Shown: one piece after another, positions 34,939 through 44,298 of the stretch
Numbering within the stretch: the stretch's first letter is position 1
Layout: every line of letters begins with the position of its first letter
Assembly: GCF_018343545.2 (NCBI RefSeq)
Contig: NZ_JAGYPE020000013.1
Coordinates: forward strand, 37,395-101,394
Direction of reading: 5' to 3'
DNA: 64,000 bases
Source: Neobacillus citreus
Lineage (GTDB): Bacteria; Bacillota; Bacilli; Bacillales; Cytobacillaceae
Translations under genes and position numbers: made by a program
The notes under the pieces: model-generated
Seen by the model: the letters and a program-made list of their open reading frames with translations, nothing else
Database searches by the model: none
What the model was told of the DNA's origin: nothing

Positions 34939-34966
34939 TAGACTATTATTTTAATTGTGTTATACT
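34939..34966 (+). promoter_or_regulatory. pckA promoter with CcpN-type operator
   Basis: TAGACT (34939-34944) and TATACT (34961-34966) form a sigma-A promoter with 16 bp spacing. The stretch TGTGTTATACT (34956-34966), which includes the -10, fits the CcpN consensus TRTGHYATAYW at all positions. CcpN represses pckA and gapB on glycolytic carbon sources in B. subtilis. Confidence 0.6.
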
Positions 34967-35019
34967 ATTCAATATTAATATATCAAATTAAAAAAACCAT
35001 AAAAAGGAAGGTTCATTAA

Positions 35020-36606
35020 ATGAATTCTGTTCATATCCCAAATGAATTAAAGGAATTACTTAATGAAAGTAATGTCCAAGTCCAATTATCTGTACCGCAG
35101 CTAGTTGAAAAAATCCTCAGCAGAAAAGAAGGGACACTCACTTCCACCGGAGCGGTTCGTGTTTCAACAGGAAAATATACTGGGCGGTCTCCCGAAGACA
35201 AATTCACTGTTTTGGAGGAGTCAACCAAAGATAAAATTGCCTGGGGTTCTTTAAATCAGCCAATCTCACAAGAAACTTTTGATCATCTTTATAATAAGGT
35301 ATTAGAATACTTAAAACAGCAAGAAGAAGTTTATGTATTTAAAGGCTTTGCTGGTGCTGATAAGAAATCACAACTGCCGATTCAAGTCATAAATGAATTT
35401 GCTTGGCATAATCTTTTTGCCCACCAGTTGTTCATTCGGCCTTCGGAAGATGAACTTCTGACTCATGAAGCTGAATTTACAGTAATTTCTGCCCCTAATT
35501 TCAAAGCAGACCCGGCAGTCGACGGTACGAATTCTGAAACCTTCATTATTATATCATTTGAACGCCGCGTAGTTCTAATTGGAGGAACTGAATATGCGGG
35601 AGAAATGAAAAAATCAATTTTCTCTGTCATGAACTATTTACTGCCTGAAAACAATATTTTCTCTATGCACTGTTCAGCGAATGTCGGCATTGAAGGGGAT
35701 GTAGCATTATTCTTCGGTTTATCCGGAACTGGAAAAACAACTCTTTCCGCTGACCCTAATCGCCGTCTAATCGGCGATGATGAGCACGGCTGGTCATCAA
35801 ATGGCGTCTTTAATATTGAAGGCGGCTGCTATGCAAAATGTATTAATCTATCTCGTGAAAAAGAACCGCAAATCTTTGATGCCATCCGTTTCGGGACCGT
35901 TCTTGAAAATGTTGTGATTAACCAGGAATCGAGAATTCCGGATTATGATGATGAAACATTAACAGAAAACACTCGGGCCGCATATCCAATGGAGGCCATT
36001 GATAATATTGTCCAGCCTAGCATTGCCGGGCACCCGAATACCATTGTGTTTTTAACTGCAGATGCATTTGGTGTTCTTCCGCCAATCGCTAAATTAACAA
36101 GGGAACAAGCAATGTACCATTTCTTAAGCGGATTTACATCAAAGCTTGCTGGAACAGAGCGTGGCATTACTTCACCGCAGGCAACCTTCTCAACCTGTTT
36201 TGGTGCACCATTCCTGCCGCTGCCGGCTACACGCTATGCCGAAATGCTAGGAGAAAAAATACTTGAGCATAACGTTAATGTGTTTTTGGTTAATACAGGC
36301 TGGACTGGCGGAGAATACGGCGTCGGCAATCGTATGAAACTCTCATATACAAGAGCAATGGTGCAGGCAGCTCTTGAAGGAGAACTAAATCACGTAGAAA
36401 CCGTTGAGGATACATTCTTTGGCCTAAATATCCCGCTCCATATTGCTGGGGTCCCTGATGAAGTGCTTCAGCCAATGAAAACATGGGCAGATCCTAATGC
36501 TTATGAAAAAAAGGCAAAAGAATTGGCAGAGCAATTCCGTGAGAACTTTAAGAAATTCGCTAACGTTGCCGTCGAGATTGAAGAAAAAGGCGGACCAATC
36601 GTTTAA
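35020..36606 (+). CDS. pckA: Phosphoenolpyruvate carboxykinase (ATP)
   Basis: A 528-residue ATP-type PEPCK that converts oxaloacetate and ATP to PEP for gluconeogenesis. Motifs: N-terminal [13 protein letters not shown], the kinase-1a P-loop [14 protein letters not shown], the metal-site [11 protein letters not shown] and [20 protein letters not shown] after AAGGAAGG. It is divergent from metK as in B. subtilis and has its own terminator. Confidence 0.97.
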   Translation: MNSVHIPNELKELLNESNVQVQLSVPQLVEKILSRKEGTLTSTGAVRVSTGKYTGRSPEDKFTVLEESTKDKIAWGSLNQPISQETFDHLYNKVLEYLKQQEEVYVFKGFAGADKKSQLPIQVINEFAWHNLFAHQLFIRPSEDELLTHEAEFTVISAPNFKADPAVDGTNSETFIIISFERRVVLIGGTEYAGEMKKSIFSVMNYLLPENNIFSMHCSANVGIEGDVALFFGLSGTGKTTLSADPNRRLIGDDEHGWSSNGVFNIEGGCYAKCINLSREKEPQIFDAIRFGTVLENVVINQESRIPDYDDETLTENTRAAYPMEAIDNIVQPSIAGHPNTIVFLTADAFGVLPPIAKLTREQAMYHFLSGFTSKLAGTERGITSPQATFSTCFGAPFLPLPATRYAEMLGEKILEHNVNVFLVNTGWTGGEYGVGNRMKLSYTRAMVQAALEGELNHVETVEDTFFGLNIPLHIAGVPDEVLQPMKTWADPNAYEKKAKELAEQFRENFKKFANVAVEIEEKGGPIV

Positions 36607-36611
36607 ACAGT

Positions 36612-36651
36612 AGAAAAAAGAGGCTGATCTCCAAAATCAGCCTCTTTTTTC
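36612..36651. terminator. Bidirectional terminator between pckA and the anti-sigma gene
   Basis: AAAAAAGAGGCTGAT and ATCAGCCTCTTTTTT are perfect arms around a seven-base loop. Confidence 0.92.
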
Positions 36652-37610
36652 TATTTCCCGTCAACTGGTTTCCTTACTTCGACTGCCTCCGATTGCTGGA
36701 GAACAGTAAAACGATATTTACCGCTTTTTTTGATGGTAAACCCGCCGCCATACTCCGTAATATGCTTTCCATCCGTTGTCGTATAGTCTGCAACCTTCTT
36801 AAAAGTAAATTTCGATTCCTCAGCGGTTTCTAATTGAAATATCTCCAATTCTATTTCATCGGGAAGATTGCTTCCCTCGACTTCAATAAACTCGTGTTCA
36901 TAAAAGCCGGCATAAAGATCCTCCGCAGAAATCATTAATGTTGATTTGCCAATTGTGATATACGGCTCCTTTACATAAATGGAAAATGCACCAACCTTCT
37001 TATCACCAACTGTGAATTGAAGATTCCAAACTCCTGAAAAAGGCAATGGTTTGAAGGTTGTTACAGTGTGAGCATCCGTACCGTAGATTCCTCCAGATAA
37101 AGGAGTTTCAGCAAGGTGCTCTTTGACTCCTGTTTTAACGTGGACCGCATCGACCTTGAGAGATTTCGAATAATCATAGTTTCCCCATAAAAAAATCATC
37201 ATCTTAGCAACGGTGCCTTTATCTTTTGCAATCCAGTCCTGAGGTGCAAGCAGGCTCACCTTGTTTGTGATACCAAAATTACTACCTGCATAAATAGGTT
37301 TCCCCTCTTCATTCTTTAATGCAAAATAATCACCCTCTTGGGCTTTGGTTATAACGGAACTGCCGCTGCCGGGATTCTTTTCCTCGGCTGTATTCGTAAA
37401 ATAGAAAATCGGGGCAATAAGAGCAAGTATGAACAATGCTGCCATAGCCCCCAGTCTTTGGATGTTAAACGGCTTTCTTGGCTTGATTGTGCCTGCTTCA
37501 CTAATCCTTTTTAACATGTCCGTTCTCTGTTTTGTAGAAAGCTCATGTTTCGGAAAATCCGCCATCATTTCCAGCAGCTCTTTATCCGATAAATTGCTCA
37601 AAATATTCAC
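36651..37610 (-). CDS. Probable membrane anti-sigma factor of the adjacent ECF sigma
   Basis: A 319-residue protein with a cytoplasmic N-terminal part of about 50 residues (LSDKELLEMMADFPKHELST), one membrane segment (about 53-71, GAMAALFILALIAPIFYFT) and a long extracytoplasmic beta-rich domain with two Ig-like halves (KPLPFSGVWNLQFTVGDKKV; FTIKKSGKYRFTVLQQ). No HxxxCxxC zinc motif is present. Its start overlaps the sigma gene by 29 bp, the usual arrangement of sigma/anti-sigma pairs. The outside domain may sense the signal. The family is not identified; the role is inferred from topology and context. Confidence 0.7.
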   Translation of the reverse strand: MNILSNLSDKELLEMMADFPKHELSTKQRTDMLKRISEAGTIKPRKPFNIQRLGAMAALFILALIAPIFYFTNTAEEKNPGSGSSVITKAQEGDYFALKNEEGKPIYAGSNFGITNKVSLLAPQDWIAKDKGTVAKMMIFLWGNYDYSKSLKVDAVHVKTGVKEHLAETPLSGGIYGTDAHTVTTFKPLPFSGVWNLQFTVGDKKVGAFSIYVKEPYITIGKSTLMISAEDLYAGFYEHEFIEVEGSNLPDEIELEIFQLETAEESKFTFKKVADYTTTDGKHITEYGGGFTIKKSGKYRFTVLQQSEAVEVRKPVDGK

Positions 37611-38106
37611 CCTCCTTTAATTGCTCATTTAGTTTTTTCATGGCCCGAAAAAAGGTAACATTCACTTTATTTTCCGACCAGCCAAGAATGTGTCCAGTTT
37701 CCTGTGAAGAAAGCTCGGCAATGCCCTTAAGCAAAATTACATCCCGATAATTTGGCTTTAATTCGTTAATCGCTTCATATAAGCGGGCATACTCCTGCTT
37801 TTTTAAGATTTTCTCTTCTGTTTGAAGTTCTTTTTGATCAGGTGATTCTCGATTTAATCGTTCCTTCAGCTTTTGCCATACTGATTTTTTTCGATATAAA
37901 TCAATGGCTGTATTTCTTGCAATGGAAATAAGCCAGGTTTTGGGACTTGCTTCATTTTTAAACCGGGAAAAGGCTTGAAGTGCACGGAGAAAAGTTTCCT
38001 GTACCAAATCCTCAACATCTGTCGTTCCGGTATAGTAAACAAGAAAATTGGTAACGTCCTTCTCATAATGAATAAACCATTTCTCTATTTGCTGAATCCC
38101 TTCCAA
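37582..38106 (-). CDS. ECF-type RNA polymerase sigma factor
   Basis: A 174-residue sigma-70 family protein with region 2 (DVEDLVQETFLRALQAFSRF and KTWLISIARNTAIDLYRKK) and region 4 (LKPNYRDVILLKGIAELSSQ and ETGHILGWSENKVNVTFFRA). It lacks regions 1 and 3, as ECF sigmas do. The ATG follows GGGGGTAAGG. A promoter with ECF-type boxes, 40 bp upstream, suggests autoregulation. The specific group (SigX, SigM, SigV, YlaC and so on) cannot be fixed by eye. Confidence 0.9.
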   Translation of the reverse strand: MEGIQQIEKWFIHYEKDVTNFLVYYTGTTDVEDLVQETFLRALQAFSRFKNEASPKTWLISIARNTAIDLYRKKSVWQKLKERLNRESPDQKELQTEEKILKKQEYARLYEAINELKPNYRDVILLKGIAELSSQETGHILGWSENKVNVTFFRAMKKLNEQLKEGEYFEQFIG

Positions 38107-38143
38107 CCTTACCCCCCCTCTCTATTTGTTATTCTCTATATAA

Positions 38144-38169
38144 GACGCTATTGTTTGGCAAATCTTACA
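38144..38169 (-). promoter_or_regulatory. Predicted ECF-sigma autoregulatory promoter
   Basis: On the minus strand TGTAAG (38164-38169) and CGTC (38144-38147) are separated by exactly 16 bp. B. subtilis SigX/SigM/SigW promoters read TG(A/T)AAC-N16-CGT(C/A), so five of six bases fit at -35 and the -10 is perfect. Confidence 0.6.
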
Positions 38170-38205
38170 CTTTTCCAAAAGAAAAAAAGCAGGTGATAAC
38201 ACCTG

Positions 38206-38448
38206 CTAGTTCGTTGAGTTTAAGGATATTAGTTGATATGTTAGTGTTGTGCGGCTGTTTTCCCATTCAACTTTTTTTATTAAAGCTGTACCATTTGAGT
38301 TTGTGTCCAGTGTTTTTCTGACATCCACAGGGATTTCAATCGGGTATAATCTGTATCCTTCTTTCACAAGTACAAACAGATTTTCTCCAATCCTTTTTTC
38401 ATTCCCTTTTGTGACGATTAATGTATTTAATTCAAGAGGCATACCCAT
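38206..38448 (-). CDS. ytmB: DUF2584 family protein (YtmB-like)
   Basis: An 80-residue, likely beta-barrel-like protein (LELNTLIVTKGNEKRI, GYRLYPIEIPVDVRKT, WENSRTTLTYQLISLNSTN). The size, pattern and place next to ytmA match the DUF2584 family represented by B. subtilis YtmB. No function is known. GAGGAG lies ten bases ahead of ATG 38448. It is downstream of ytmA on the same strand with a 41-bp gap. Confidence 0.7.
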   Translation of the reverse strand: MGMPLELNTLIVTKGNEKRIGENLFVLVKEGYRLYPIEIPVDVRKTLDTNSNGTALIKKVEWENSRTTLTYQLISLNSTN

Positions 38449-38489
38449 AACATATCCGCTCCTCTGCTATTTATATCTTTATATTACCA

Positions 38490-39278
38490 TTATTTGTTTT
38501 GCATTTTCATCCACTTCGTCAAATCTTCCACTACTTTTCGGTTAATTGCCGGCGGAAAATAATGTGTGAAATGATCAAAATACCAGCGTTCGACTGGCTT
38601 GTCCAGACTTCGCAGCCTTCTTTCAAGACGATAGGCGTGTTCGACAGATACATTTTGGTCGTTTACTCCGTGAATAATCAGGACGGGGGCAGCCAGCCTT
38701 TCAAGCTCGAATAAAGGTGTTCTTTCTTGATATCGGTCCGGGAATTTCTCCGGTGTCCCGCCGATGACCCGTTTCATCATCCTTCGTAAATCCTTCCGCT
38801 CATAGTAGGTCAAGCTCATGTCACTAACACCGCCCCAGGTGACTAAGGAAGATGCATCTGGGAATTCAATTCCCGTCAAAAGCGCCATTACTCCGCCGCG
38901 GGAAAAACCAAAGATATGTATCCTTTTTACATTAGGAAGTGATTTTAGCAGGTCGTAGGCCGCATAGGCGTCCGCACGGTCCTCTCCTGCAAAATCCTCA
39001 TTCCCTTCACCGCCCTGATTGCCGCGATAATAGGGGGCAAAAACAATAAAACCCTCCTGAGCAAACTGGGCAATCCGTGCCGGCCGAACTTTGCCGACGC
39101 TTTTGATTCCTCCCCGCAAATAAAGAAATCCGTCATGTACTTGTTCATTTATGGGTTCTGCCAGCAACCCCTTCACGCTTAATCCATTGGAAAGGTATGT
39201 AATCTCCTTCAAATCAACGTTTGGATTTGGGGATGGAAACCGCTTCATCTCAATAATTTTTCCGTTAAATTCAATCAT
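38490..39278 (-). CDS. ytmA: Alpha/beta hydrolase, S9 prolyl-oligopeptidase type (YtmA-like)
   Basis: A 262-residue cytoplasmic hydrolase with nucleophile elbow GFSRGG, the acid in IHGVNDQNV and the histidine near DHFTHYF. The N-terminal part FLYLRGGIKSVGKVRPARIA leads into the fold. It looks like an acylaminoacyl-peptidase or esterase without a propeller domain. Substrate unknown. It is divergent from the ABC transporter genes and upstream of ytmB. Confidence 0.75.
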   Translation of the reverse strand: MIEFNGKIIEMKRFPSPNPNVDLKEITYLSNGLSVKGLLAEPINEQVHDGFLYLRGGIKSVGKVRPARIAQFAQEGFIVFAPYYRGNQGGEGNEDFAGEDRADAYAAYDLLKSLPNVKRIHIFGFSRGGVMALLTGIEFPDASSLVTWGGVSDMSLTYYERKDLRRMMKRVIGGTPEKFPDRYQERTPLFELERLAAPVLIIHGVNDQNVSVEHAYRLERRLRSLDKPVERWYFDHFTHYFPPAINRKVVEDLTKWMKMQNK

Positions 39279-39384
39279 TTGTATCTAATCCTTTTTAAAA
39301 AAATTCCCGAACTGGGCATTCACACATTTTTTTCTTTTTCATACGATATTCTAGGCAATCAGCCCAGATAAGGAGGTTAATTTT

Positions 39385-40401
39385 ATGAAAAAATGGTCAA
39401 AAATCAGTTTCTCCTTTCTCCTCATCAGTATACTTATGTTTTCCCTAATTGCTTGTAATAAAGATACCGCGAAAGAACCGAAGAAACTGGAAAAGGTCCG
39501 TATTGCTGAAGTAACCAGGTCAATCTTCTATGCCCCTCAATATGTTGCTTTATCAAAGGGATTCTTTAAGGATGAAGGTCTTGATGTCACATTAACGACA
39601 ACACCAGGCGGTGATAAGACAATGACTGCCCTCATCTCGGGCGGCGCCGATGTGGCTCTGGTCGGCTCGGAAACTTCCATTTACGTATATGCTCAAGGGG
39701 CAAACGATCCGGTCATCAATTTTGCCCAGCTCACCCAAACTGACGGCACCTTCCTTGTTTCAAGAGAGAAAATTGACAATTTCTCATGGGATCAATTAAA
39801 AGGTACGACCTTCCTTGGCCAGCGTAAAGGCGGCATGCCGCAAATGGTTGGTGAATTCGTGTTAAAGAAGCATGGAATTGACCCGCATAAGGATTTAAAC
39901 CTAATCCAAAATATTGACTTCGCAAACATCGCCAACGCTTTTGCCTCAGGAAGTGGAGAATTTGTTCAATTATTTGAACCAACTGCCAGCATTTTTGAAA
40001 AAGAGGGTAAAGGTTATATTGTTGCCTCCTTTGGAAAGGAATCTGGGCATGTTCCGTATACAACCTTCATGGCTAAACAGAGCTATATAAAAGATAACAA
40101 GGACGTTATCGAAAAATTCACAAGAGCAGTCTATAAAGCTCAGCAATGGGTCCAGTCCCACAGTGCTGAGGAAATTGCTAAAGCCGTAGAACCATTCTTC
40201 CCTGATACAAACCCTGAAATTATGAAAACTGTTGTCGATCGTTATAAGAGCCAGGGATCCTTTGCCACTAATCCAATTCTTGATGAAGAAGAATGGAATA
40301 ATCTGCAAAACATCATGAAGGAAGCCGGGGAGCTTCCAAAAGAAGTAAAACATGACACGCTCGTCAATACAGAGATTGCCGAACAAGTCATGAAAAAATA
40401 A
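39385..40401 (+). CDS. ytlA: ABC transporter substrate-binding lipoprotein, SsuA/TauA/NMT1 family (YtlA)
   Basis: The 338-residue protein has a lipobox (LMFSLIAC, lipidated C24) and a family core: RIAEVTRSIFYAPQYVALSK, GFFKDEGLDVTLTT, GGADVALVGSET, TFLGQRKGGMPQM. Such proteins deliver nitrate, sulfonates, taurine or thiamine-precursor-like compounds to ABC importers. The substrate of YtlABCD-type systems is unknown. AAGGAGG precedes the ATG. The next two genes encode the ATPase and permease; no riboswitch was seen upstream. Confidence 0.85.
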   Translation: MKKWSKISFSFLLISILMFSLIACNKDTAKEPKKLEKVRIAEVTRSIFYAPQYVALSKGFFKDEGLDVTLTTTPGGDKTMTALISGGADVALVGSETSIYVYAQGANDPVINFAQLTQTDGTFLVSREKIDNFSWDQLKGTTFLGQRKGGMPQMVGEFVLKKHGIDPHKDLNLIQNIDFANIANAFASGSGEFVQLFEPTASIFEKEGKGYIVASFGKESGHVPYTTFMAKQSYIKDNKDVIEKFTRAVYKAQQWVQSHSAEEIAKAVEPFFPDTNPEIMKTVVDRYKSQGSFATNPILDEEEWNNLQNIMKEAGELPKEVKHDTLVNTEIAEQVMKK

Positions 40402-40422
40402 CTCCGAAAGGGAGGCCGGCAC

Positions 40423-41199
40423 ATGAGCTTCTTAAAGGTTCAAAATATACAACACACGTATTTTACCAAAGACTCTAGAACCACGGCCCTCTCCGATATT
40501 TCGCTTACGGTTGAGGAGGGAGAATTTGTCTCCATCCTCGGCCCTAGCGGCTGTGGAAAGACGACTTTGCTCTCCATTATTTCAAGCTTGATTAAACCAA
40601 CTCAGGGGACTGTTTTGCTGGAAAATAAGCCGGTATCCACCGCAAATAACGATATTGGCTACATGCTTCAACAGGACTATCTATTTCCTTGGAAAACAAT
40701 CGAAGAAAATATCCTTTTAGGCCTTAAATTATCAAAACAGCTGACTGAAAAAAACAAGTCAGCTGCCTTAAGCCTGCTCCAGCAAATGGGCTTGGGCGAT
40801 GTTGAAAAGCAACTGCCAAAACAACTGTCCGGCGGCATGAGGCAGCGAGTTGCCCTTGTAAGGACGCTGGCAACTGAGCCAAAGCTTTTGATGCTTGATG
40901 AGCCTTTTTCCGCACTCGATTATCAAACGAAGCTTAAGCTTGAGGATCTTGTTTCGCAAACATTGGATGAGTTTGGAAAGACAGCTATTTTGGTCACACA
41001 TGATATCGGGGAAGCCATTGCCATGAGTGACCGTGTTTACTTACTGTCATCTCGCCCCGGAAGAATTCACAAAACGTTTGAAATGCCTGAGGAACTGAAA
41101 ACATTATCCCCATTTAATTCCAGAAATCATGAAGCATATCCAAGTTTATTTCAAACGATATGGAAGGAGTTGGAGTCTCTTGAACAAGGAAACGGATAA
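40423..41199 (+). CDS. ytlC: ABC transporter ATPase (SsuB/TauB-like, YtlC)
   Basis: 258 residues with Walker [10 protein letters not shown] (40-48), Q-loop [10 protein letters not shown], signature LSGGMRQR (135-142), Walker [13 protein letters not shown] and switch histidine in VTHDIGEA. It powers the importer formed with YtlA and YtlD. The gene starts 21 bp after ytlA and overlaps the permease start by 20 bp. Confidence 0.9.
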   Translation: MSFLKVQNIQHTYFTKDSRTTALSDISLTVEEGEFVSILGPSGCGKTTLLSIISSLIKPTQGTVLLENKPVSTANNDIGYMLQQDYLFPWKTIEENILLGLKLSKQLTEKNKSAALSLLQQMGLGDVEKQLPKQLSGGMRQRVALVRTLATEPKLLMLDEPFSALDYQTKLKLEDLVSQTLDEFGKTAILVTHDIGEAIAMSDRVYLLSSRPGRIHKTFEMPEELKTLSPFNSRNHEAYPSLFQTIWKELESLEQGNG

Positions 41200-41986
41200 G
41201 GTGGAACTCCTCCATAAAAATTATATTCGCTCATTAAAGGTTGAGAAAAGGTGGATACGGTTTTACCAAGCCATCATTTTCCTGGTCTTTTTCTCAAGCT
41301 GGGAGCTTTTTAGCGCAAAACAGTGGATTGACCCGCTCATTTTCAGCTCTCCATCGAAAATTTGGATTCTGTTTATGAATAAATTACAGGATGGTTCACT
41401 GTTAACGAATTTGGGTGTGACCTTAACTGAAACGGTATTTGGTTTTATCTTGGGAACCTTTCTAGGTGTGCTGCTGGCCGCAATCCTGTGGTGGTCACCG
41501 ATGGTTTCCAAAATCCTTGACCCCTATCTAGTTATCCTAAATGCGATGCCAAAAGTGGCGCTTGGGCCCGTTCTGATTGTTGCTTTGAGCCCGGGGTACC
41601 CGTCCATCATCGCGATGGGTGCAATTATTTCTGTCATTATCACAACCATCGTTGTATACACAGCCTTTAAAGAAGTAGACCCCAATTATTTAAAGGTGCT
41701 GCAAACCTTTGGAGCGACCAGATTTCAATGCTTTAAGGAGGCCATTATTCCCGCCTGCTTTCCAACTATCATTTCTACCTTAAAGGTCAATGTCGGACTT
41801 TCATGGGTTGGCGTGATTGTAGGGGAATTCCTCGTTTCCTCTAAAGGGCTTGGCTATATGATTATTTACGGTTTCCAGGTCTTTAATTTTACCCTTGTAT
41901 TTTTATCGCTATTGGTTATTGCCGTGTTCGCCACGATTATGTATCAGCTTGTTGATTTTCTTGAAAAAAAACTTATCAAAGAATAG
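41180..41986 (+). CDS. ytlD: ABC transporter permease (SsuC/TauC-like, YtlD)
   Basis: A 268-residue permease with about six membrane helices and the EAA loop near [21 protein letters not shown] place the start at TTG 41180, ten bases after AAGGAG, giving [20 protein letters not shown]; an upstream ATG at 41129 would overlap the ATPase by 70 bp and has no ribosome site. Together with ytlA and ytlC it completes the importer. Confidence 0.88.
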   Translation: MNKETDKVELLHKNYIRSLKVEKRWIRFYQAIIFLVFFSSWELFSAKQWIDPLIFSSPSKIWILFMNKLQDGSLLTNLGVTLTETVFGFILGTFLGVLLAAILWWSPMVSKILDPYLVILNAMPKVALGPVLIVALSPGYPSIIAMGAIISVIITTIVVYTAFKEVDPNYLKVLQTFGATRFQCFKEAIIPACFPTIISTLKVNVGLSWVGVIVGEFLVSSKGLGYMIIYGFQVFNFTLVFLSLLVIAVFATIMYQLVDFLEKKLIKE

Positions 41987-42008
41987 GGGATTGCATCAGA
42001 GCATTCTT

Positions 42009-42488
42009 CTATTCTTTTTCGTTTTTATATGCCTCAATGAATTTCAGGCATTCCTCTACAACTCGATCCTTCATGATAAAGCTGTATTCCTTACCATACC
42101 GCTTCTTAAGGAGGTCTCCTATGATCCTGACAGGTCCGTATGTCTCGTGATAGCTGCCAGTCTCCTCCATCCTTTTGACTTTCCCCCAGAAAACAGCTTT
42201 AACAAATGAACCATTTTCCTCATACACCTTATACTCAGCCAGATACATTAGATCTGAAAAAAATATTCCGGCTTCTTCATATGCTTCACGTTTAGCTGCT
42301 TCCTCCAAAGTTTCGCCTGGTTCCCTTTTGCCGCCTGGAAATTCGAGTCCTCTTTTTTTATGGTTCGTTAAAATCCACTCATCACCAAACTGACTTATGA
42401 CAAGAACATGTTTTACTTCATCTGGAAAGGCATCTTTCTTAAAGGCCATTTCCACGGTATTTCCATGATCATCCAGAAACTGAATCAT
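42009..42488 (-). CDS. ytkD: Nudix hydrolase YtkD (8-oxo-dGTPase/nucleoside triphosphatase)
   Basis: A 159-residue Nudix protein with a complete box GGKREPGETLEEAAKREAYE followed by EAG (G52-G74). B. subtilis YtkD hydrolyses 8-oxo-dGTP and other (d)NTPs, limiting oxidative mutagenesis, with added expression in sporulation. Convergent with ytlD, with a weak hairpin between their stops. Neighbour order matches B. subtilis. Confidence 0.85.
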   Translation of the reverse strand: MIQFLDDHGNTVEMAFKKDAFPDEVKHVLVISQFGDEWILTNHKKRGLEFPGGKREPGETLEEAAKREAYEEAGIFFSDLMYLAEYKVYEENGSFVKAVFWGKVKRMEETGSYHETYGPVRIIGDLLKKRYGKEYSFIMKDRVVEECLKFIEAYKNEKE

Positions 42489-42534
42489 ACCTCTTCCCCG
42501 CTTTATTTTTTGATTTAAGTATAAATGAAAAAAG

Positions 42535-42562
42535 GAAAATCCTAAAGGCTAGGATTTTCCTT
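42535..42562. terminator. Hairpin terminator after the 106-residue unknown gene
   Basis: GGAAAATCCTA and TAGGATTTTCC pair perfectly around a five-base loop; the stem itself supplies T/A runs. Confidence 0.7.
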
Positions 42563-42569
42563 TCATTGT

Positions 42570-42890
42570 TTATGAGTTGGGTAAGATGTTCATGCTTTCA
42601 ATATGCTTTTTTGCTTCCTCGTCACCAAGCTTATGAATCATTCCGTAAATTTGCTGCGTGGTGTTGTCATAATCATCATTCTCACGGTCATAATGATACT
42701 GAACATATGGTGTATGTGCTCGAAAAAAGTTTTTCCACTCTGTCGAATAATTTTGATCGAATAACTCACGCAGCTGAGTAATTTCTTCATCATTAGCTTG
42801 AATTTGATAGCTCCAAGTTGACGAAGTGGCACTTTGTGAAATCTCACCTGTTCCAATATCTATATAATAGGTTTTCTTTTGTTCACTCAT
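42570..42890 (-). CDS. Conserved hypothetical protein, 106 residues
   Basis: An acidic soluble protein: YYIDIGTGEISQSATSSTWS, then LRELFDQNYSTEWKNFFRAH, HYDRENDDYDNTTQQIYGMI. No signal peptide, membrane segment or metal motif. The ATG follows AAGGGG. I do not recognise it by name; the position between ytkD and luxS suggests a conserved Bacillaceae core gene. It may be associated with sporulation or stress, but nothing in the sequence proves it. Confidence 0.65.
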   Translation of the reverse strand: MSEQKKTYYIDIGTGEISQSATSSTWSYQIQANDEEITQLRELFDQNYSTEWKNFFRAHTPYVQYHYDRENDDYDNTTQQIYGMIHKLGDEEAKKHIESMNILPNS

Positions 42891-43114
42891 AATTTCATCC
42901 CCTTTTAATCTTTAGTAATCCACAAAAATAAAAAATTTATTCGATTACAAAATTCGATTTATTTTTTATAAATGAATACGTTATAATAATCCTAATAAAA
43001 AATGACAGAGTTTTCTGTTAATTTAAACAATTGGAAATATGGATTTTTTTAGCTTTGAATGGGAATGGATTAAGTAAGAAGAAAATTTTTGAATGCACAT
43101 AGGAGGTGCTGGAA

Positions 43115-43372
43115 ATGAAACTTGTCGATGAATTGTATGAAATGTACCGGAACAAACTGACCGGCGATGAAGAGGACATTGATATGCTTGCCTTTGCTTT
43201 TTTAGAAGAAATGTCTCACGAGGACTTGATTGCTTTAATTCATGACATGGATAAGCAGGAACTATACGATTTGATGGGGCTTTACCTCATTGAAAGCTTA
43301 AAGGGGAAGTTTGCTCAGGAACAATACGGCAGACAGCGGACTCATACTTACTATCCTCGAAATATTCATTGA
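43115..43372 (+). CDS. DUF6154-like small acidic protein
   Basis: An 85-residue helical protein, MKLVDELYEMYRNKLTGDEE and LEEMSHEDLIALIHDMDKQE, with a basic tail RQRTHTYYPRNIH. ATG 43115 follows AGGAGG at nine bases; the earlier in-frame start at 43106 overlaps that site. The pattern fits the short DUF6154 family of Bacilli (assignment from memory, moderate). Function unknown. Confidence 0.65.
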   Translation: MKLVDELYEMYRNKLTGDEEDIDMLAFAFLEEMSHEDLIALIHDMDKQELYDLMGLYLIESLKGKFAQEQYGRQRTHTYYPRNIH

Positions 43373-43387
43373 TTTCTACATAATGGC

Positions 43388-43424
43388 AAAAAGGAAGCTG
43401 AATTCATCAGTTTCCTTTTTATTT
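43388..43424 (+). terminator. Terminator after the DUF6154-like gene
   Basis: AAAAGGAAGCTGA and TCAGTTTCCTTTTT pair with one bulge or mismatch around a short loop. Confidence 0.75.
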
Positions 43425-43479
43425 ACAACTAAAAAATAAAAAACATGTTACAATAGAGGGGAAAAAGGGGGAGAAATCT

Positions 43480-43647
43480 TTGTCTATTGTGATGATCGTT
43501 TCAATCATTATTGTTTTTGTCGTTCTTTTCTTAGCAGTCATTACAACATCAAAAGCATACACCTACAAGCATACGGTTGACCCGTTGGAAAACAATCAAC
43601 ATTTAAACGATGCAAATGAAAAAGATGATGAGCCAAAGAACGCATAA
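43480..43647 (+). CDS. ytzI: YtzI-like small membrane protein
   Basis: A 55-residue gene from TTG 43480 (GGGGGAG ahead): MSIVMIVSIIIVFVVLFLAV, then ITTSKAYTYKHTVDPLENNQ and an acidic tail. It has one N-terminal membrane helix and the conserved TTSKAYxYKHTVDPL segment of the YtzI family known in Bacilli. Cell role unknown; likely a tail outside or inside depending on topology. An extended -10 TGTTACAAT lies about 25 bp upstream. Confidence 0.75.
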   Translation: MSIVMIVSIIIVFVVLFLAVITTSKAYTYKHTVDPLENNQHLNDANEKDDEPKNA

Positions 43648-43683
43648 AAAAATTCCTATTCTTGCTGAATAGGAATTTTTTCT
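43648..43683. terminator. Bidirectional terminator between ytzI and luxS
   Basis: AAAAAATTCCTATTC and GAATAGGAATTTTTT are perfect arms with a five-base loop. Confidence 0.9.
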
Positions 43684-43684
43684 T

Positions 43685-44158
43685 TTATGCAAATATCTGC
43701 TTTAGCTCTTCCTTGTCCTGCTCAAGCCAATAGCGCATTAGGCGCTTTGCCCCTTCTAAAGTATGCAGCTTTGCCTGACCGCACTGCCTTTCATTTCCCG
43801 CAGGAACCTCGGTAAGTTCCAAAGCATCCTTCATGGTATCCTCAAGAAGGTCAATGACTTCCTCCACTGTCGGCTCTCCGCTGACGACTAGATAAAAACC
43901 CGTTTGGCAGCCCATTGGAGAAATATCAATTATATCAAAGTGGTCATACTTCTCTGCATGCTTGCGGATAGTGTAGGCAAGCATGTGCTCAAGACTATGA
44001 ATAGCATCCGGCTTCATCGCCTGTTTATTTGGCTGGCAGAAGCGGATATCATATTTATTAACAACACCGTCAGAACCTACCTTATGGACACCACAGTGTC
44101 TGACATAAGGAGCTTTCACGGCATTATGATCTAAATCAAAGCTCTCTACTGAAGGCAT
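43685..44158 (-). CDS. luxS: S-ribosylhomocysteine lyase (autoinducer-2 synthase)
   Basis: At 157 residues it is a standard LuxS. The metal ligands H54 and H58 are in HSLEHML, with C126 in ERQCGQ; the catalytic C84 is in GCQTGF and E57 is the general base. It splits S-ribosylhomocysteine into homocysteine and DPD, recycling the SAM methyl group product and producing AI-2. I use ATG 44158 (GAGGAG nine bases upstream), which gives [11 protein letters not shown]; the longer frame to 44236 has no support. Confidence 0.96.
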   Translation of the reverse strand: MPSVESFDLDHNAVKAPYVRHCGVHKVGSDGVVNKYDIRFCQPNKQAMKPDAIHSLEHMLAYTIRKHAEKYDHFDIIDISPMGCQTGFYLVVSGEPTVEEVIDLLEDTMKDALELTEVPAGNERQCGQAKLHTLEGAKRLMRYWLEQDKEELKQIFA

Positions 44159-44298
44159 CCTAATCATCTCCTCTATAAATCTATTCTCTATCATACTATA
44201 AATTCCGTATTTTTTCTGCAACGTATTAATTACCAATTTAGACGTTTTATTGGATTTGTGATATCTTGAAGGAAATTATATTAAAGGAGCAGCTCTAT

